Positions 4,413-6,499 of a stretch of 6,499 bases of DNA are shown in pieces. The notes beneath the pieces were generated by a model. The model saw only the letters and a list, made by a program, of their open reading frames with translations, ran no database searches and was not told the origin of the DNA. The number at the start of each line of letters is the position of its first letter. The first letter of the stretch is position 1. Source of the stretch: Bordetella parapertussis (GTDB taxonomy: Bacteria; Pseudomonadota; Gammaproteobacteria; Burkholderiales; Burkholderiaceae_C); assembly GCA_945907335.1 (NCBI GenBank), contig CAMDSU010000101.1, positions 1 to 6,499 on the forward strand. Direction: 5' to 3'. A program made the position numbers and the translations under genes.

Positions 4413-6499
4413 ATGCGAGCGTCCAGCGTACACACCCGGGCAGATATTTTTCAGTCGCAAGGTGTGTTGCGCATTGTTCGCACACCCTTGCCCGCCGCAC
4501 CTGCCGCGCCCGGCCAACCCGGTTTTGTATTTAGCCATGCCGAGGAAGGCTTGGAGTGTTTCATCGCATTGTGGGACGACGGCAGCGTGACCGCCTTGCA
4601 TGGCCATGTGGATTTAGGCACAGGTTTACGTACTGCGCTGACACAAATCGTGGCCGAAGAATTGTCGATATCGCCTGCGCGTGTGCATGTGTTGATGGGC
4701 TTGACCGATGTGTCGCCCAACCAAGGTGCCACGATTGCCAGTGCCTCGTTGCAAGTGCATGCCGCCCCGTTGCAAGCGGCCGCCGCGCAAGCCGCGCAAT
4801 GGTTGCTGCAACAAGCAGCGCACCTCTGGGGCAAACCGGTGTCGCAATTGCGCTTGTGCCCCGAGGGCATACAGGCCGCTTCTGATGTCGCAGTGCCTTG
4901 GGGCAATTTGCTCAAAGGTTTGAACATCGAACTCCCTCTGGACTTGAATACCAAACTCAAGCCACTAGAACAATACAGCGTGTCAGGCCAAAGCCTGCCG
5001 CGCATAGACATTCCTGCCAAGGTGTTTGGTGAACTGGTGTTTGTGCACGACATGCGTTTGCCCGGCATGTTGCACGGCCGTGTGGTGCGACCGCCTTATG
5101 CAGGCGCGGACAGTGGCGACTTCATTGGTAAAACTTTAGAACGCGTGGACACGTCATCCATCTCCCACATACCTGGCATTCGTTCGGTGGTGGTGCAAGG
5201 CGACTTTGTCGGCATCGTGGCCGAGCGCGAAGAATATGCCGAGCTGGCTATGCGTGAACTCACGGTGGTGTGGAAGCACTGGCCCGGCATGCCGGATGTG
5301 TCGGATGCAGAGCAGGCGATACGCCGTCAGCCATCAAGCGCTCGCCAGTTGGTCAACGATGGCGATGTCGATCAGGCATTGGCAGATGCTTCGCAGCATT
5401 TGCAACGCACCTATGTGTGGCCGTACCAATTGCATGCGTCCATCGGGCCGTCGTGTGCGCTGGCGCATTGGCAACCCCCGCAAGAAAACGGTTCACCGAT
5501 TCAATTGCGTGTGTGGGCCGGCACACAAAACCCGCATGCCTTGCGCGCTGACATCGCGCTCTTGTGTGGACTGCATGACACCGAAGTGGACATGGTGCGC
5601 ATGGAGGCCGCCGGATGCTATGGCCGCAACGGCGCGGACGATGTGGCCGCAGATGCCGCCTTGTTGTCCAAAGCCGTGGGCGCACCAGTGCGTGTGCAAC
5701 TCAGTCGCGAACAAGAGCACCTGTGGGAGCCCAAAGGTGCGGCGCAACTCATGCAAGTGCAAGGCGGTTTGTCTGCCCATGGCGAGCCCAGCGGTTATGA
5801 CTTTCAAGCGTCTTACCCGTCGAATGGTGCCACCACACTCGCGCTGTTGCTCACGCGCACCGTAGAGCCTTTGGCGCGCAGTTTCGAGATGGGCGACCGC
5901 ACCGCGCGCCCGCCTTATGACTATGCCGATTTGCGCATCACTGTGAACGACATGCCGCCGATATTGCGTGCCTCGTGGCTGCGTGGTGTGTCGGCCTTGC
6001 CGAACGCCTTCGCGCATGAAAGTTTCATCGATGAACTGGCGACTGCTGCTGCGGTCGATCCCTTGCAATACCGACTGGCGCATATGTCAGACGAGCGTGC
6101 CAAAGAGATGTTGCAAGCCACTGCCAAGAAAGCCGGTTGGAAACCGCATACCCGGCCGCAACAACAAGACACCCAAGGCGAATGGTTGCAAGGACAAGGC
6201 GTGGCGTATGCACGCTACACGCACAGCAAATGGCCGGGCTTTGGCGCGGCTTGGGCGGCCTGGGTGGCCGATGTGCAAGTGCACAAAACCACGGGTGAAG
6301 TGCAAGTCAAGCGCGTCGTGGTCGGGCATGATGCGGGCCGCGTCATCAACCCCAAAGGTGTCGAGCAACAAGTACATGGCAATGTGTTGCAAACCACCAG
6401 CCGCGCATTGTTTGAGCAAATACAAACCGACAGCGTTGACGGTAGTGTCACCAGTGCCGAATGGGGCAGTTACCCGATTTTGAATTTCAGACAAGTGCC
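4413..6499 (+). CDS. nicB: Nicotinate dehydrogenase large molybdopterin subunit, NicB type (3' truncated by window)
   Basis: The frame stays open from the ATG at 4413 to the window end, giving 695 residues plus two bases. It is a xanthine dehydrogenase-family molybdenum subunit with the permuted order seen in NicB and isoquinoline oxidoreductase. A molybdopterin-binding segment comes first (GHVDLGTG at 64-71, NQGATIASAS at 103-112). It is followed by the hammerhead domain (SLPRIDIPAKVFGE at 194-207, MLHGRVVRPP at 219-228) and then the remaining cofactor domain (GCYGRNGADDVAADA at 401-415, LRGVSALPNAFAHESFIDELA at 523-543, GHDAGRVINPKG at 638-649). It should hydroxylate nicotinate at C6 with NicA as partner. 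P. putida NicB is about 1,187 residues with C-terminal cytochrome c domains; whether this one has them, and the catalytic GxGE glutamate, lies beyond the window. No signal peptide is evident and the ribosome site is poor, suggesting coupling to nicA, two bases upstream. Confidence 0.85.
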   Translation, partial: MRASSVHTRADIFQSQGVLRIVRTPLPAAPAAPGQPGFVFSHAEEGLECFIALWDDGSVTALHGHVDLGTGLRTALTQIVAEELSISPARVHVLMGLTDVSPNQGATIASASLQVHAAPLQAAAAQAAQWLLQQAAHLWGKPVSQLRLCPEGIQAASDVAVPWGNLLKGLNIELPLDLNTKLKPLEQYSVSGQSLPRIDIPAKVFGELVFVHDMRLPGMLHGRVVRPPYAGADSGDFIGKTLERVDTSSISHIPGIRSVVVQGDFVGIVAEREEYAELAMRELTVVWKHWPGMPDVSDAEQAIRRQPSSARQLVNDGDVDQALADASQHLQRTYVWPYQLHASIGPSCALAHWQPPQENGSPIQLRVWAGTQNPHALRADIALLCGLHDTEVDMVRMEAAGCYGRNGADDVAADAALLSKAVGAPVRVQLSREQEHLWEPKGAAQLMQVQGGLSAHGEPSGYDFQASYPSNGATTLALLLTRTVEPLARSFEMGDRTARPPYDYADLRITVNDMPPILRASWLRGVSALPNAFAHESFIDELATAAAVDPLQYRLAHMSDERAKEMLQATAKKAGWKPHTRPQQQDTQGEWLQGQGVAYARYTHSKWPGFGAAWAAWVADVQVHKTTGEVQVKRVVVGHDAGRVINPKGVEQQVHGNVLQTTSRALFEQIQTDSVDGSVTSAEWGSYPILNFRQV

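Noticed and set aside
4451..5068. 205-codon open frame on the minus strand
   Set aside because: It lies wholly opposite the N-terminal part of nicB and is rich in Cys, Ala and Ser without family motifs; a codon-bias artefact.
5206..5865. 219-codon plus-strand frame in another phase inside nicB
   Set aside because: Composition is Cys/Arg/Trp/Met-rich with no motifs, while the overlapping nicB frame is continuous and conserved.
5493..6083. 196-codon open frame on the minus strand
   Set aside because: It is antisense to nicB in GC-rich DNA, with Arg/His/Gln-rich low-complexity composition and no recognisable domain. The plus-strand frame carries clear molybdopterin-subunit motifs.
3901..6499. 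Xanthine dehydrogenase or carbon monoxide dehydrogenase
   Set aside because: No FAD subunit gene lies between the iron-sulfur and molybdenum subunits, and the large subunit has the permuted NicB/IorB motif order rather than the XDH or CoxL layout.

Overview
The window is a single, tightly packed, plus-strand gene cluster of seven genes. The first gene is cut at its 5' end and the last at its 3' end. The DNA is GC-rich, with frequent TTG leucine codons, ATGA/TGATG gene overlaps and protein families common in Burkholderiales. I infer a betaproteobacterium, probably of the Burkholderiales; this rests on overall impression, not on a search. No RNA gene, mobile element, CRISPR array or gene-free stretch longer than 60 bases was seen.

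Layout: (1) the C-terminal part of a 6-hydroxynicotinate reductase-like protein; (2) a UPF0280/ApbE-like protein that overlaps its stop codon; (3) and (4) two tandem paralogues of the 'amino acid synthesis' (DUF1185/PF06684) family, the first overlapping gene 2; (5) after a 60-base spacer with a small hairpin and a strong ribosome binding site, a nicotinamidase-type cysteine hydrolase with a twin-arginine signal peptide; (6) a NicA-type two-[2Fe-2S] subunit; (7) a NicB-type molybdopterin subunit, still open at the window edge.

Read together, the genes suggest catabolism of nicotinamide and nicotinate. The exported nicotinamidase would give nicotinate, and the NicA/NicB molybdenum hydroxylase would give 6-hydroxynicotinate. 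Instead of the oxidative NicC route of Pseudomonas putida, the reductase would reduce the ring to 1,4,5,6-tetrahydro-6-oxonicotinate, as in Eubacterium barkeri and as reported biochemically for Azorhizobium caulinodans. No homologue of the E. barkeri ring-opening enamidase lies in the window. The DUF1185 pair and the ApbE-like protein are therefore candidates for missing or accessory steps. The pathway assignment is inference from gene content; the individual family calls rest on visible motifs.
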